Shown piece after piece: positions 33,226 to 42,515 of a stretch of DNA of 64,000 nucleotides. The notes under the pieces were generated by a model. The model saw only the letters and a list, made by a program, of their open reading frames with translations. It had not been told where the DNA came from and made no database searches. Both the position numbers and the translations under genes were made by a program. Origin of the DNA: Streptomyces griseoruber (lineage in GTDB: Bacteria; Actinomycetota; Actinomycetes; Streptomycetales; Streptomycetaceae); contig NZ_KQ948775.1 of the NCBI RefSeq assembly GCF_001514205.1, forward strand, positions 62,001 to 126,000, in the 5' to 3' direction. Every line of letters starts with the position of its first letter. The stretch's first letter is position 1.

Positions 33226-34761
33226 GTGGACTGGCTGAACGCGGAGAACGTCGTCGCCATCGGGACGGCGGTGCTCGGCATCGCCGCGTCCGGTGTCATG
33301 GTCTGGTACGAGCGCCGGGTGCCGCGCCGCAAACGGATCGGCTACCGGGTGCAGATGGACAACCCGATCGGCGACGACGCCAGATCCGGCCGCGCCAACC
33401 GCCGCCTCGGCCTGTTCGACGAGACCCCGAACATGGCCGACGCCACCCTCGTCCTGCTCCGCATCGAGAACGACGGCTCCCAGGGCATCGCCCGTGACGA
33501 CTACACCGGGCCCGAACGCCACGGCCTCACCGCCGTCTTCACCGGCCGCGCCATCCGCGGGGTGTCGGTCACCCAGCCGACCGACACCGACCACCTCATG
33601 GACCACTTCACCGCGGACCGGGGCTTCGGCTACGACGGCAACACCCTGCGCATCCCGCGCGTCCCGCTCAACCGCGGCGACCACTTCAAGCTGCTCGTGC
33701 TGCTCTCCGGCGGCGACGTCGGCCATGGCATCCGGCTCTACGGCGGGCTGCGCGACGGCGAGGTGCACCCCAACCGCAGCGCCACCCCCGACGACACCCC
33801 GCCGCTGTTCAGCCGCGCCGCCCGGCTGATCTCCCTCATGCTCACGCTGTCCGTGGTGACCCTGGCGACGATCGTCGTCGTCCGCGACGACACCCCGCCC
33901 CCGATCGGCTGCGAGCGCGGCACGCTCACCGTGACCGGCTCGACCGCGTTCGCCCCCGTGGTCCGGGAGGTGGCCCGCGCTTACGCGGAGGACTGCGAGG
34001 GCGCCAGCGTCACCGTCGACGCGCACGGCTCCACGGCGGGCATCCGCGAGCTGACGGACGACGGCGCCGGAGCGAAGAAGGGCTCCCCGCCGCTCATCGC
34101 CCTCTCCGACGGCCCCAAACCGGCCGGCCTGGAGGAGCTGCGCGAGAACCGGGTCGCCGTGTCGGTCTTCGCCCTCGTCGTCAACGACGACATCCCTCTG
34201 AAGAACCTCTCCACGACCGTCGTACGCCGCCTCTACCGGGGCGAGATCGCCAACTGGACGCAGCTCGGCGGCCCCGACCTCCCGGTCGTCCTCGTCAGCC
34301 GGGACGCCAACTCCGGGACCCGGCAGGTGTTCCAGCGGCGGGTGCTGGGCCGGGGCGAGATCGAGAACTCCTCCGCCGACTGCGCGCACAAGGACTATCC
34401 GTCGTCCCCCGTCGTGCGCTGCGAACTCGACTCCACCGAGCAGGTGCTGAGCACAGTGGCCGCCACGCCGGGCGCCGTCGGCTACAGCGAGCTCAACCTC
34501 GCCGACCGCGCGAAGGGGCTGCACCCCCTCGACCTCGACGGCGAGCCGCCCTCCGTGGACGCGATCGAACACGGCACCAGCCACTACCCGTACCGCGAGA
34601 TCGAATACGCCTACACCTACGGCCGCCCCCCGGCCGACTCCCTGGCCTCCAGCTTCCTCACCTATCTGACCAGGGGGAACGGTCAGGACGTCATCCGCAC
34701 CCACGGCCATCTGCCGTGCTGGTCCCCGGAGGGACTGAAGCTCTGTGCCGACCAGGGGTAG
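33226..34761 (+). CDS. membrane-anchored phosphate-binding-like (PstS-type) protein
   Basis: 511 residues from GTG. A first membrane helix (about 8-28), a cytoplasmic-looking domain of about 180 residues, a second helix (about 205-222), then a type II periplasmic binding domain: LTVTGSTAFAPVVREVARAY, IPLKNLSTTVVRRLYRGEIANW, SRDANSGTRQVFQRRVLG and GAVGYSEL, typical of PstS. Fusion of a PstS-like sensor to a separate N-terminal domain and two helices suggests sensing instead of transport. No Pst permease genes are nearby. It lies after the membrane kinase, its possible signalling partner. Confidence 0.75.
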   Translation: MDWLNAENVVAIGTAVLGIAASGVMVWYERRVPRRKRIGYRVQMDNPIGDDARSGRANRRLGLFDETPNMADATLVLLRIENDGSQGIARDDYTGPERHGLTAVFTGRAIRGVSVTQPTDTDHLMDHFTADRGFGYDGNTLRIPRVPLNRGDHFKLLVLLSGGDVGHGIRLYGGLRDGEVHPNRSATPDDTPPLFSRAARLISLMLTLSVVTLATIVVVRDDTPPPIGCERGTLTVTGSTAFAPVVREVARAYAEDCEGASVTVDAHGSTAGIRELTDDGAGAKKGSPPLIALSDGPKPAGLEELRENRVAVSVFALVVNDDIPLKNLSTTVVRRLYRGEIANWTQLGGPDLPVVLVSRDANSGTRQVFQRRVLGRGEIENSSADCAHKDYPSSPVVRCELDSTEQVLSTVAATPGAVGYSELNLADRAKGLHPLDLDGEPPSVDAIEHGTSHYPYREIEYAYTYGRPPADSLASSFLTYLTRGNGQDVIRTHGHLPCWSPEGLKLCADQG

Positions 34762-34780
34762 CCGTGGGCAGTCGTGCCGC

Positions 34781-35524
34781 TCACCGCGGCTCCGGCGGAC
34801 GCTGCCTGGGCATGTTCGGCCGGGAGTTCGCCCCCGGCGGCAGGGGAAACCGCGGCGCCCCCGCATCCTGCCGCCCCCCGGACACCACCGCCGACTGGAT
34901 CCCCAGCGGCGCCGACCCGGTGCGGAACTCCACCATCCAGTCCGCCGTCTCCGCCCGGACCAGCTCCATCACGTCCTCGGAGAACCGCCGCAGCACCGCC
35001 AGACACCGCTCCGCGGCCTCACTCGCCGTCCCCTCCGCCGGTCCCAGCACCTCCCGCACACTCTCGCTCGCCCAGTCGAACTGGAGCAGCTGAAGCCGCC
35101 GCTGCACGGCCTGCGCCGTCGCCACATCCCTTATCCACCCGGACGTCACCCCGAAGAACCGGTCCACCGCCACACACGACACCGCGAGCAGCAGGGCCAG
35201 ATAGCCCCACGGCGCCACCCCGCCGAGCACCCCGGTGAGATCGAGCAGCGGCAGCCCCGCCCCGGCGACCGCCCCCGTCGCCGCCCCGCCGCGCAGCACC
35301 CGCGCCCCCCGCCGCTTCCACACCCGGTCCGCGAGGTACCAGGTCGCCGTCTGCAGCGCCCCCCGCTCCACCCACCGGTACAGCTCGTCCAGCCGCTCCG
35401 CCGGTTCGCCCCAGTCCCCGAGCGGAAACGCCCGCCCGGTCAGATCGCCCGGCCGCAGCCCGGCCGCACCCTCGCCCCACCCGTCCTGAGGCGGACCCTC
35501 GGGCTGCATCTCCGGCTGACCCAC
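34781..35524 (-). CDS. SLATT-domain membrane protein
   Basis: 247 residues. After a Gly/Pro-rich start, residues about 40-195 match the SLATT pattern: ALQTATWYLADRVWKRRGAR, two membrane helices, then LLAVSCVAVDRFFGVTSGWIR, and LLQFDWASE. SLATT domains are two-helix membrane modules proposed to act as effectors beside nucleotide-sensing systems. No SMODS cyclase or SLOG gene is present here. The gene is convergent with the PstS-like gene (19-base gap) and may be a Streptomyces household relative. Confidence 0.75.
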   Translation of the reverse strand: MGQPEMQPEGPPQDGWGEGAAGLRPGDLTGRAFPLGDWGEPAERLDELYRWVERGALQTATWYLADRVWKRRGARVLRGGAATGAVAGAGLPLLDLTGVLGGVAPWGYLALLLAVSCVAVDRFFGVTSGWIRDVATAQAVQRRLQLLQFDWASESVREVLGPAEGTASEAAERCLAVLRRFSEDVMELVRAETADWMVEFRTGSAPLGIQSAVVSGGRQDAGAPRFPLPPGANSRPNMPRQRPPEPR

Positions 35525-35756
35525 GGCACTCCCTTATGACTCAGTGACTCCGCGTAACGTCTGATGCTGATGTGCCGGGACCCTTCCTACCGCCCAATGG
35601 GTGGCGAAGGGGAAGCTTTCATCGCTTTTCCGCCCGGAAGTGGGCCTTGATCAGGTATACGCCACTGGGCAGACTCACTCGAAAGAGTGGCGGGGCGATG
35701 CGCTCATCGAGCACGTAGGCTCGTGCCAGACAGGAAAACGCAGACAGGAGCTGATC
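35525..35756. other. 232-base intergenic region before ybaB
   Basis: A possible promoter is TAGGCT at 35716-35721, about 40 bases before ybaB. The ribosome site is ACAGGAG at 35744-35750. I searched for a signal-recognition RNA, often near dnaX-ybaB-recR in other bacteria, and saw no matching core. Nothing else is recognised. Confidence 0.4.
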
Positions 35757-36101
35757 GTGATTCCCGGTGGTGGCCAGCCCAATATGCAGCAGCTGCTCCA
35801 GCAGGCCCAGAAGATGCAGCAGGACCTGGCCCGTGCCCAGGAGGAGCTCGCGAACACCGAGGTCGACGGGCAGGCGGGCGGCGGTCTGGTGAAGGCGACG
35901 GTGACGGGCTCCGGCGAGCTGCGCGCGCTGCGGATCGACCCCAAGGCCGTGGACCCCGAGGACACCGAGACCCTCGCCGATCTGATCGTCGCCGCCGTGC
36001 AGGCCGCCAACCAGAACGCGCAGACGCTCCAGCAGCAGAAGCTCGGCCCGCTGGCCCAGGGCCTCGGCGGCGGCAGCGGCATTCCCGGCCTGCCTTTCTA
36101 A
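35757..36101 (+). CDS. YbaB/EbfC family nucleoid-associated protein
   Basis: 114 residues. MQQLLQQAQKMQQDLARAQEEL forms the long N-terminal helix, followed by a beta-sheet (GGGLVKATVTGSGELRALRIDP) and a C-terminal helix, as in YbaB. These small dimers bind DNA and accompany RecR in many bacteria. GTG 35757 is supported by AGGAG 7 bases upstream. It is 60 bases from recR and likely in one transcript. Confidence 0.93.
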   Translation: MIPGGGQPNMQQLLQQAQKMQQDLARAQEELANTEVDGQAGGGLVKATVTGSGELRALRIDPKAVDPEDTETLADLIVAAVQAANQNAQTLQQQKLGPLAQGLGGGSGIPGLPF

Positions 36102-36161
36102 GACGGGCCCCGGCCAACTACCGTACGTACTGCAAGGAACCCCAGGAAGGACGGCAGTCCG

Positions 36162-36761
36162 TTGTACGAAGGCGTGGTCCAGGACCTCATCGACGAGCTG
36201 GGGCGGCTGCCCGGCGTCGGTCCCAAGAGCGCGCAGCGGATCGCCTTCCACATCCTCCAGGCGGAACCGACGGACGTACGGCGGCTCGCGCAGGCCCTGA
36301 TGGAGGTCAAGGCCAAGGTCCGCTTCTGCGCGACCTGCGGGAACGTGGCGCAGGAGGAGCTGTGCGGCATCTGCCGCGATCCTCGCCGCGATGCATCCGT
36401 CATCTGTGTCGTGGAGGAACCCAAGGATGTGGTGGCGATCGAGCGGACCCGTGAGTTCCGCGGCCGGTACCACGTCCTGGGCGGAGCGATCAGCCCGATC
36501 GAGGGCGTCGGCCCCGACGACCTGCGCATCAGGGAGCTGCTGGCCCGCCTCGCGGACGGCGCGGTCACGGAGCTGATCCTCGCCACCGACCCCAACCTGG
36601 AGGGCGAGGCGACGGCCACGTACCTCGCCCGCATGATCAAGCCCATGGGCCTGAAGGTCACCCGCCTGGCCAGCGGCCTCCCGGTGGGTGGCGACCTGGA
36701 ATACGCGGACGAGGTCACCCTCGGCCGCGCCTTCGAGGGGAGACGACTCCTAGATGTCTGA
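36162..36761 (+). CDS. recR: recombination protein RecR
   Basis: 199 residues, full length. RecR forms a ring clamp with RecO/RecF for loading RecA at gaps. It shows LGRLPGVGPKSAQRIAFHIL (helix-hairpin-helix), a four-Cys zinc finger (CATCGN and CGIC), and a Toprim domain with VVEEPKD, ILATDPNLEGEATA and RLASGLPVGGDLEYAD. The start is TTG, with GGAAGG upstream, as commonly found for actinobacterial recR. It overlaps the DUF5063 gene by 8 bases. Confidence 0.97.
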   Translation: MYEGVVQDLIDELGRLPGVGPKSAQRIAFHILQAEPTDVRRLAQALMEVKAKVRFCATCGNVAQEELCGICRDPRRDASVICVVEEPKDVVAIERTREFRGRYHVLGGAISPIEGVGPDDLRIRELLARLADGAVTELILATDPNLEGEATATYLARMIKPMGLKVTRLASGLPVGGDLEYADEVTLGRAFEGRRLLDV

Positions 36762-37407
36762 CGCCACGCTGCACGCGACCGACCAGAACCCGGACGACTT
36801 CGCGGTCCAGATCGCGGACCAGGTGGAGAGCTTCCTGGTGGCCGTCACGGAGGTGGCCAAGGGCGACGAGCCGGGCTCAGCCGTCCCCTTCCTCCTCCTG
36901 GAGGTCTCCCAGCTCCTCCTCGCGGGCGGTCGTCTCGGCGCACACGAGGACCTCGTCCCCGACGAGCGCTACGAGCCCGACACGGGCCCGGACGCGGACG
37001 TGGACGAACTCCGCGAGAACCTCGCCCGGCTGCTCGACCCGATCGACGTGTACTCCGAGGTCTTCGACCCCTACGAGCCCCGCAAGGCGCCCGTCCCGGC
37101 CCGGATCTCCGACGACCTCGCCGACGTCATCACCGACCTGCGCCACGGCATGGCCCACTACCGGGCCGGCCGCACCACGGAGGCCCTGTGGTGGTGGCAG
37201 TTCTCCTACTTCTCCAACTGGGGCTCCACCGCCTCCGCCACGCTGCGCGCCCTGCACTCCGTCCTCGCCCACATCCGCCTCGACCAGCCCCTCGAGGAAC
37301 TCGACGGCCTGGACACCGACCAGGGCATGGGCGACGACACCCTGGAGTTCGAGGCGGGCAAGGTGATGGAGGTGGAGATCGGCGAACAGCTGGGCCGGGT
37401 CAGGTAG
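36754..37407 (+). CDS. DUF5063 protein
   Basis: 217 residues, acidic and mostly helical, with LRHGMAHYRAGRTTEALWWWQ and FSNWGSTASATLRALHSVLAHI. It matches DUF5063, typically encoded directly after recR in actinomycetes. Function is unknown; linkage to recR hints at DNA repair. Its 3' end overlaps by 8 bases the end of the convergent ATPase-wHTH gene, so the next 7 kb may be inserted DNA. Confidence 0.85.
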   Translation: MSDATLHATDQNPDDFAVQIADQVESFLVAVTEVAKGDEPGSAVPFLLLEVSQLLLAGGRLGAHEDLVPDERYEPDTGPDADVDELRENLARLLDPIDVYSEVFDPYEPRKAPVPARISDDLADVITDLRHGMAHYRAGRTTEALWWWQFSYFSNWGSTASATLRALHSVLAHIRLDQPLEELDGLDTDQGMGDDTLEFEAGKVMEVEIGEQLGRVR

Positions 37408-40400
37408 CGTCCGCGGCCGCGCGCATCACCAGCCCGGGAACTCTGGGGAGAGCGGCCCGTACGGCTTCCCTGACCGGGTCGAGGTCCACGCCGAGGCGTT
37501 CGAGACGGGCGACGAGGTCGGCGACCGGTCCGGGGTACGACTCCGTGAGGCGGAGGTAGTGCGGGATCGGGGCACGGCGCCGGCTGCTGCCTTGTTCCCG
37601 ATCCAGATCCCCCAGACAGAGTTCCAGGTCGACGGCGTCGAGGGCGGTGGTGTGGTCGCCGCGGATCACGAAGCCCAGGGACCGGAGCTGCCGTACGGCT
37701 TCCGGCCACTCCATCTCCAGTCCGACCGCGGCCTTCACGAGGCGGTGCAGCGGCAGGGGTTCCTCCAGCACCCGCCGGCCTCCGTGCCTGTGCGCGGATC
37801 GTTCCAAGAGGTACGGATCGACGGAGTCCAGCGTTTCCGGTGACACCTCGCCCTTGACCGGCACCCCGTACTGCCTCATGCGGTGGAGGACGGCACTGCG
37901 AGGCATGTCGAGCTGACGGGACAGCTGCATCACAGTCTGGAGGGGCCGCGGGTTGCCGGGCCAGATCTGGCTGGGCCTCAGAAGGATCGCGTCGCTCGGA
38001 GCGGCCTCCTCCGGGAAGGGGGCGTCGGGCGGCAGCAGGCCGTACGCGCGCAGACGGGACGCCACCGCAGCGGGCGACAGCCCGGTCTCGAGGGCCACTT
38101 CTGCCACGTGACGCGGTGAGACCCGGCTGTTCGCCCCGAGCCATCGGCGGCGGCCACCTTCCCTGACAGGGGCCGTCAGCACGCTCATGTCCGTGTCCTC
38201 CGCGTGCTCGGGGAGCGGCGCGGGCGGGGTGAGCCCGAGCGAGCTGACGAGGTGTGCCGTATCGGCCAGGGGCTCGCCCCGCCGGCGCGCGGCGAGCACC
38301 AGCAGTCCTGGTGGGACGGTCTCCTCATGGCACAGCACCTCCCAGTCGCTCCGCTCCCAGCCCCATTCCCGGCTCTTCGCGAGGACGTCGTCCGTGAGCT
38401 GTTCGAGAACCGGATGGCCCGCGATGCGGAAGCCGTGAGCGCGCAGTTCCCGCGTGACCTCCGGCACCGGCCGGTCCCACTCGGCGGCGACCGCGAACAC
38501 ATGCCGGACCGGAACAGGCAGGGAAGGGGCCAGGGGCCGCTCGGTGTCCGGACCGTTGCTGAGGAGGCGCAGGGTGTCCGCCGGGGGAGTGTCCGTCGTC
38601 GGCACGTCCAGGACGGTGAGGCCGAACCTCCGCAGCCACTGCGCGGCTGTGTCGACGGCGATGCCGAGTCGGAGATGTGCCTTGACCAGATGTCCCGGTG
38701 CCACGGTTTCGGCGGTGGTGAGCCATGAGCCCGTGCCGTTCAGGTCGTCACTGAGCAGGCGCAGTACCTGTTCGTCGGCGTCGTCCACGGACGGATGGAG
38801 GTCCGGGGTGACGAAACCGAAGACTTCCAGGCGTCGTGCCGCCTCGCTGACGCCGATGCCGAACTCGAAGTGGGCCCGCAGCAGATGCCCCGGCGGCACG
38901 ACGTCCCTGAGGGGGCTCAGCAGCGTGAGATTGATGTCGTCGACGACGGGCTCGCACTCCGGGACCGGCGGCGTCGGCAGCCGCAGCTCGGTCAGGCGAC
39001 GGACGACCGACCCGTACGAGGCGCCGCACGCCTCGGCGAGCGACAGCACGTACCCCGGCGTCGCCCGCGAGGACCGGATCCGGGCGTCCGAGGGACGTGC
39101 GGGCAGAACGCGCTCGACCTCGTTCAGCTCGGGTACCAGCTCGGCCAGTGCGGTGAGCATGGGGTGAGGCCGGTGGGCGAGCAGCCGCCACAGCCGGGTG
39201 ACATCGTCCGCAGGGTCCTCCATCTCGTCGGGGACATCGCCGCGATAGCCACCGAGGTCCGTCCCGTGCAGGATGTGGACGTCATGCGGGAAGTGACCCG
39301 CGACGGCCATCTCCGACGCGATCCCCCGCAGGTCCAGCACACGGCCCGCGGCCCCGCCCGCCTCCGTCACGATGTCCGCCAGCCGTGGGCTGCGGTCCGC
39401 GACGGCGGACAGCCACGTGTGGGTCAGCAGGGCCGGTTGTGACGACAGCAGGGTCGGCAGCGCCGCCCTGATCAACCGCTCCACGTCCGCGCCGACATCG
39501 TCGAGGACCTCCGTCCGGTCCACCGACAGCCGCCGTGGCCGGGTCGCGCCGGCCAGATTCACCACGGCGCCCCGCAGCCGACCGGTGCCCTTCGGGTCGC
39601 TCAGGATCCCCTTCAGTACGCGCGTCTCCGTATGGATCCCGTCGACCAGCACCCCTCCGCCGTGCTCGCACCACACCACCTGGCCGTCCACCCCCTGCGG
39701 GCCGTCGGACCAGGACGCGGTACACCCGTGTGCCTCGTAGCCGTCGCGGTTGCTGGTCAGGTCCTCGCGCGGTCGCAGCACACCCGGCTTCCACTCCACC
39801 GACCGTGAACCGTGCAGTGCCGTCGTGGTGAACTCCGCGACACCCAGCAGCCTGCGCAACTCCCGTACACAGGAAGGGGCCTTGTCGCCGTCCCGCAGGT
39901 ACAGCCGTACCGTCGTGCCGATCGTCCCCGATGCCTCGGTGGGCCGTACCCGGAAGTAGTGGCCCGGGCCCGTGATGAGGACCGTCAGTTCGCGGAAACG
40001 GCCGTTCAGGCGGTCCATGTGACACGTCGTCACCCGGACCTCGTCCGCCAGCATGAAGTAGCTCAGCACGCCGATCCCGAACCGGCTGTTGGGGTGCATG
40101 GTCACCCCCCGCCGCTGCCACTCCTGCCGTTCCTCCTGGTACCGGGGAAGGTCCGTGAAGCGCACGCCCGCCTGGGCGAAGACCTCGGAGAGGGTGAGTT
40201 CGTCCATGCCGACGCCGTTGTCCCGGCACTCGAGGTAGTGGCGGCCTTCCGTCTCGTCGTAGCCCTGCCGGAACTCGATCCTCCCCCGGTACCCGCTGGA
40301 CTCGTCGGCGGCGAGGGAGCGCGCCCTGCGGTAGCGGCAGGCGTCCAGGGCGTTCTGGTACAGCTCCCGGATGGCGAGGGAACGGTCGCGGTAGAGGTTC

Positions 40401-41518
40401 TCGCCCATGAGGAGTTCCTGCACGCGCTCCTCGTCCAGCCGGAAGCGCACCAGCCTGTCGACCGGGACGCGCGCACCCCGGCCGTCCACCTCGTGCACGC
40501 CCTCGGCGCGGGTGTGGAGCGGCAGCGCGGCGAGTTCGGGTGTGCCCGATGCCCGTACCGTCCGCAGCAGCGACTCCAGCCGCCGGGTGTGCTCGCTCAG
40601 TGCCGCCACCACGGCCGGATGGTCGCAGGTGGCCTTCAGCCCGAGGTCGTCCGTCCCGAACAGCCATGTGGCGCTGTTGACCGTGGCCTGGAGTCTTTCG
40701 GTGTCCAGCGCCTCCGGGATGCCCACGTGCCGCACGATCACCGAGGACAGGTCCGTGACCTCCACGGCCATCGCGTGGGCCACGGCGAACAGGGGGCCGA
40801 CGAGACGTTCCCGTACCGACTGGAAGTCCCGCCCGTGGAAGTCCAGGGGGAACGGGTCCGAGGGGAGGTGTCCCGCGAGGGCCGGGTCGAAGAGGTCCGA
40901 AGGGCGCGCCGACGCGCAGGACAACAGCCGTGACAGCAACTCCGGTTCGAGGAGAACCGCCACCGTGTCGAGGTCCGCGGGGTGCGCGAGCCGACTGCCC
41001 TGCCGTGTCCTCGCCCACTGGTGGAACAGCCACCAGCCGATCTCCGGGCGGCCGTCCGGGCGGTCGTCCAGGTCGCCCAACTCGGCTCGGCGGACGAGCC
41101 GTTCATGCGACCCGAGGACCAGTTCGTAGGCCTGCCGGTCGGCGTCCGCCGCGCTCCGGCGGCGCAGATCCGTGGGGCCCACATGGGCCAGTTCGACAGC
41201 GGTGGCCGACCGGTGGGCCTGGTGGAGGAAGGGCAGCAGCGCGATCAGCGCCGCTTCGGAGGGCGAGAGGAAGCCCTCGCGGTCGCTCCACAGCTTGTGG
41301 ATCAGGAGGTTGGTCCGGGCGGCCGTCCGGGAGGCGAGCCGTTCGTCGTGCCAGGGGTCGTCCAGCAGCGCCGACCGGCGGCTCTCGGCGTAGGAATCGG
41401 CCAGCCGGTCGGCGAGTTCCCGTGCCTCGTCCTGAAGGTGTTTGCTCCGCTCCCGGGCGTCCGGGCTGATCAGTTCCCATACCAGGGACCCGGCCACCTG
41501 GGTCCGCCACTGCGCCAT
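37400..41518 (-). CDS. Hsp90-type ATPase with C-terminal winged-helix repeats
   Basis: 1372 residues from ATG 41518 (GGAAG upstream). Residues 1-350 are an all-helical N-terminal region. A GHKL ATPase follows: N box RELYQNALDA (384-393) with Glu and Asn, CRDNGVGMDE (431-440), NSRFGIGVLSYF (477-488) and GTIGTTVRL (531-539), so nucleotide binding looks intact. Residues about 810-1372 comprise about nine units of 60-70 residues with the pattern V-P-x-H-L ... A-A-x-x-L-x-x-F-G-x, resembling the winged helices associated with Hsp90-like ATPases in predicted biological-conflict systems. It sits between recR-DUF5063 and ask-asd. It has no adjacent protease or nuclease gene. Confidence 0.75.
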   Translation of the reverse strand: MAQWRTQVAGSLVWELISPDARERSKHLQDEARELADRLADSYAESRRSALLDDPWHDERLASRTAARTNLLIHKLWSDREGFLSPSEAALIALLPFLHQAHRSATAVELAHVGPTDLRRRSAADADRQAYELVLGSHERLVRRAELGDLDDRPDGRPEIGWWLFHQWARTRQGSRLAHPADLDTVAVLLEPELLSRLLSCASARPSDLFDPALAGHLPSDPFPLDFHGRDFQSVRERLVGPLFAVAHAMAVEVTDLSSVIVRHVGIPEALDTERLQATVNSATWLFGTDDLGLKATCDHPAVVAALSEHTRRLESLLRTVRASGTPELAALPLHTRAEGVHEVDGRGARVPVDRLVRFRLDEERVQELLMGENLYRDRSLAIRELYQNALDACRYRRARSLAADESSGYRGRIEFRQGYDETEGRHYLECRDNGVGMDELTLSEVFAQAGVRFTDLPRYQEERQEWQRRGVTMHPNSRFGIGVLSYFMLADEVRVTTCHMDRLNGRFRELTVLITGPGHYFRVRPTEASGTIGTTVRLYLRDGDKAPSCVRELRRLLGVAEFTTTALHGSRSVEWKPGVLRPREDLTSNRDGYEAHGCTASWSDGPQGVDGQVVWCEHGGGVLVDGIHTETRVLKGILSDPKGTGRLRGAVVNLAGATRPRRLSVDRTEVLDDVGADVERLIRAALPTLLSSQPALLTHTWLSAVADRSPRLADIVTEAGGAAGRVLDLRGIASEMAVAGHFPHDVHILHGTDLGGYRGDVPDEMEDPADDVTRLWRLLAHRPHPMLTALAELVPELNEVERVLPARPSDARIRSSRATPGYVLSLAEACGASYGSVVRRLTELRLPTPPVPECEPVVDDINLTLLSPLRDVVPPGHLLRAHFEFGIGVSEAARRLEVFGFVTPDLHPSVDDADEQVLRLLSDDLNGTGSWLTTAETVAPGHLVKAHLRLGIAVDTAAQWLRRFGLTVLDVPTTDTPPADTLRLLSNGPDTERPLAPSLPVPVRHVFAVAAEWDRPVPEVTRELRAHGFRIAGHPVLEQLTDDVLAKSREWGWERSDWEVLCHEETVPPGLLVLAARRRGEPLADTAHLVSSLGLTPPAPLPEHAEDTDMSVLTAPVREGGRRRWLGANSRVSPRHVAEVALETGLSPAAVASRLRAYGLLPPDAPFPEEAAPSDAILLRPSQIWPGNPRPLQTVMQLSRQLDMPRSAVLHRMRQYGVPVKGEVSPETLDSVDPYLLERSAHRHGGRRVLEEPLPLHRLVKAAVGLEMEWPEAVRQLRSLGFVIRGDHTTALDAVDLELCLGDLDREQGSSRRRAPIPHYLRLTESYPGPVADLVARLERLGVDLDPVREAVRAALPRVPGLVMRAAADAT

Positions 41519-41571
41519 TGCTTCCGTCCCCCTCGTCCCCGAAACGACGACCCAAGCTACCCGCCCCCTCG

Positions 41572-41591
41572 TGGTGTAGTCGGCCACACCA
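41572..41591. promoter_or_regulatory. short inverted repeat upstream of ATPase-wHTH gene
   Basis: TGGTGT and ACACCA form 6-base arms around 8 bases, 54 bases before the start. It is a weak operator candidate. The 173-base gap between the two divergent genes shows no other clear element. Confidence 0.3.
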
Positions 41592-41691
41592 TCGGTTCGG
41601 GAGTGTGCTCCCTCCTTTGCGCAGGTCGGAGACGGGATCGTTGTTTCTGCAAGCAGAAGTCAACGGTCACCGAATCTCCAAGGACCCCGCC

Positions 41692-41874
41692 ATGAAGTCG
41701 CTGCTCTCCTCCCGTCCCGTCCTGTGGTTCCTCTTCCTGTTCAACCTCGCCGTCGCCGCCGTCGCGCCCTTCGTGGTGGACGGGTCGCAGGGGGTGATGA
41801 CCGCGGTGGGCATGGGCGTCGTGTCGCTCGGGGCCGGGGTCAGCCTGGTCCGGGGCCGACGGGCCGGTGCCTGA
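41692..41874 (+). CDS. small two-helix membrane protein
   Basis: 60 residues. Two hydrophobic segments (WFLFLFNLAVAAVAPFVV, and VGMGVVSLGAGVSLV) are joined by a short loop and end in RGRRAGA. It is unrecognised. The start is chosen at the ATG followed by a basic residue, with AAGGA upstream. It is divergent from the ATPase-wHTH gene, so it may belong to the same module or be ordinary membrane filler. Confidence 0.55.
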   Translation: MKSLLSSRPVLWFLFLFNLAVAAVAPFVVDGSQGVMTAVGMGVVSLGAGVSLVRGRRAGA

Positions 41875-41995
41875 GCGGGGAGCCGCAGAATTGGGAGCGT
41901 CCTGGACGTCCCCTGTACGACCGCTGCACGGGCCCTAACCGGCCGGACGCGAGTCTTGAGTCATCCCAACAGGCACCATCCGCACAGGAGTTGCG

Positions 41996-42502
41996 ATGAC
42001 CCGAAAGACCCGCATACGCGCCGCCCTCGTCACCGCCACCGCCCTCGTCACCGCCGCCACGGTGACGGCGGGAGTCAGTGCGGCCGGCCCCGAGAAGGCG
42101 CACCAGACCCACAAGCCGGGCAAGAAGCAGATCGCCGCCCTCTTCGACGGCTGGAACGCCGCGCTGCGGACGGGCGACCCGGAGAAGGTCGCGGACCGCT
42201 ACGCCAAGGACGCGGTCCTGCTGCCCACCCTCTCCAACAAGGTCCGCACGGACCGCGCCGGCATCGTCGACTACATGGAGCACTTCCTCCAGAACAAGCC
42301 GGTCGGCAAGAAGATCGAGACGCACATCAACGTCCTCGACGGCAACTCCGCCCTCGACTCCGGTGTCTACGAGTTCACGCTCACCGACCCGGCCACCGGC
42401 AAGAAGCGCGCCGTCGAGGCCCGTTACACCTACGAGTACGAGAAGCGCGGCGGCAAGTGGCTCATCGTGAACCACCACTCCTCCGCGATGCCCGAGGGCT
42501 GA
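41996..42502 (+). CDS. secreted SgcJ/EcaC-like (NTF2-fold) protein
   Basis: 168 residues. A signal peptide (about 1-30; basic KTRIRA, hydrophobic stretch, cleavage near SAA) precedes an NTF2-like domain: IAALFDGWNAALRTGDPEKVADRYAKDA and EKRGGKWLIVNHHSS. The SgcJ/EcaC or CaMKII-association-like families share this fold. Most lack a defined enzyme activity. AGGAG lies 5 bases upstream of the ATG. It is convergent with the sensor kinase, with a MITE-like element between. Confidence 0.82.
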   Translation: MTRKTRIRAALVTATALVTAATVTAGVSAAGPEKAHQTHKPGKKQIAALFDGWNAALRTGDPEKVADRYAKDAVLLPTLSNKVRTDRAGIVDYMEHFLQNKPVGKKIETHINVLDGNSALDSGVYEFTLTDPATGKKRAVEARYTYEYEKRGGKWLIVNHHSSAMPEG

Positions 42503-42515
42503 GAACCCCGGGAGG

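Noticed and set aside
35525..35756. Signal-recognition-particle RNA upstream of ybaB
   Set aside because: No match to the conserved GGTCAGGTCCGGAAGGAAGC core; the GGAAG present lacks the context.
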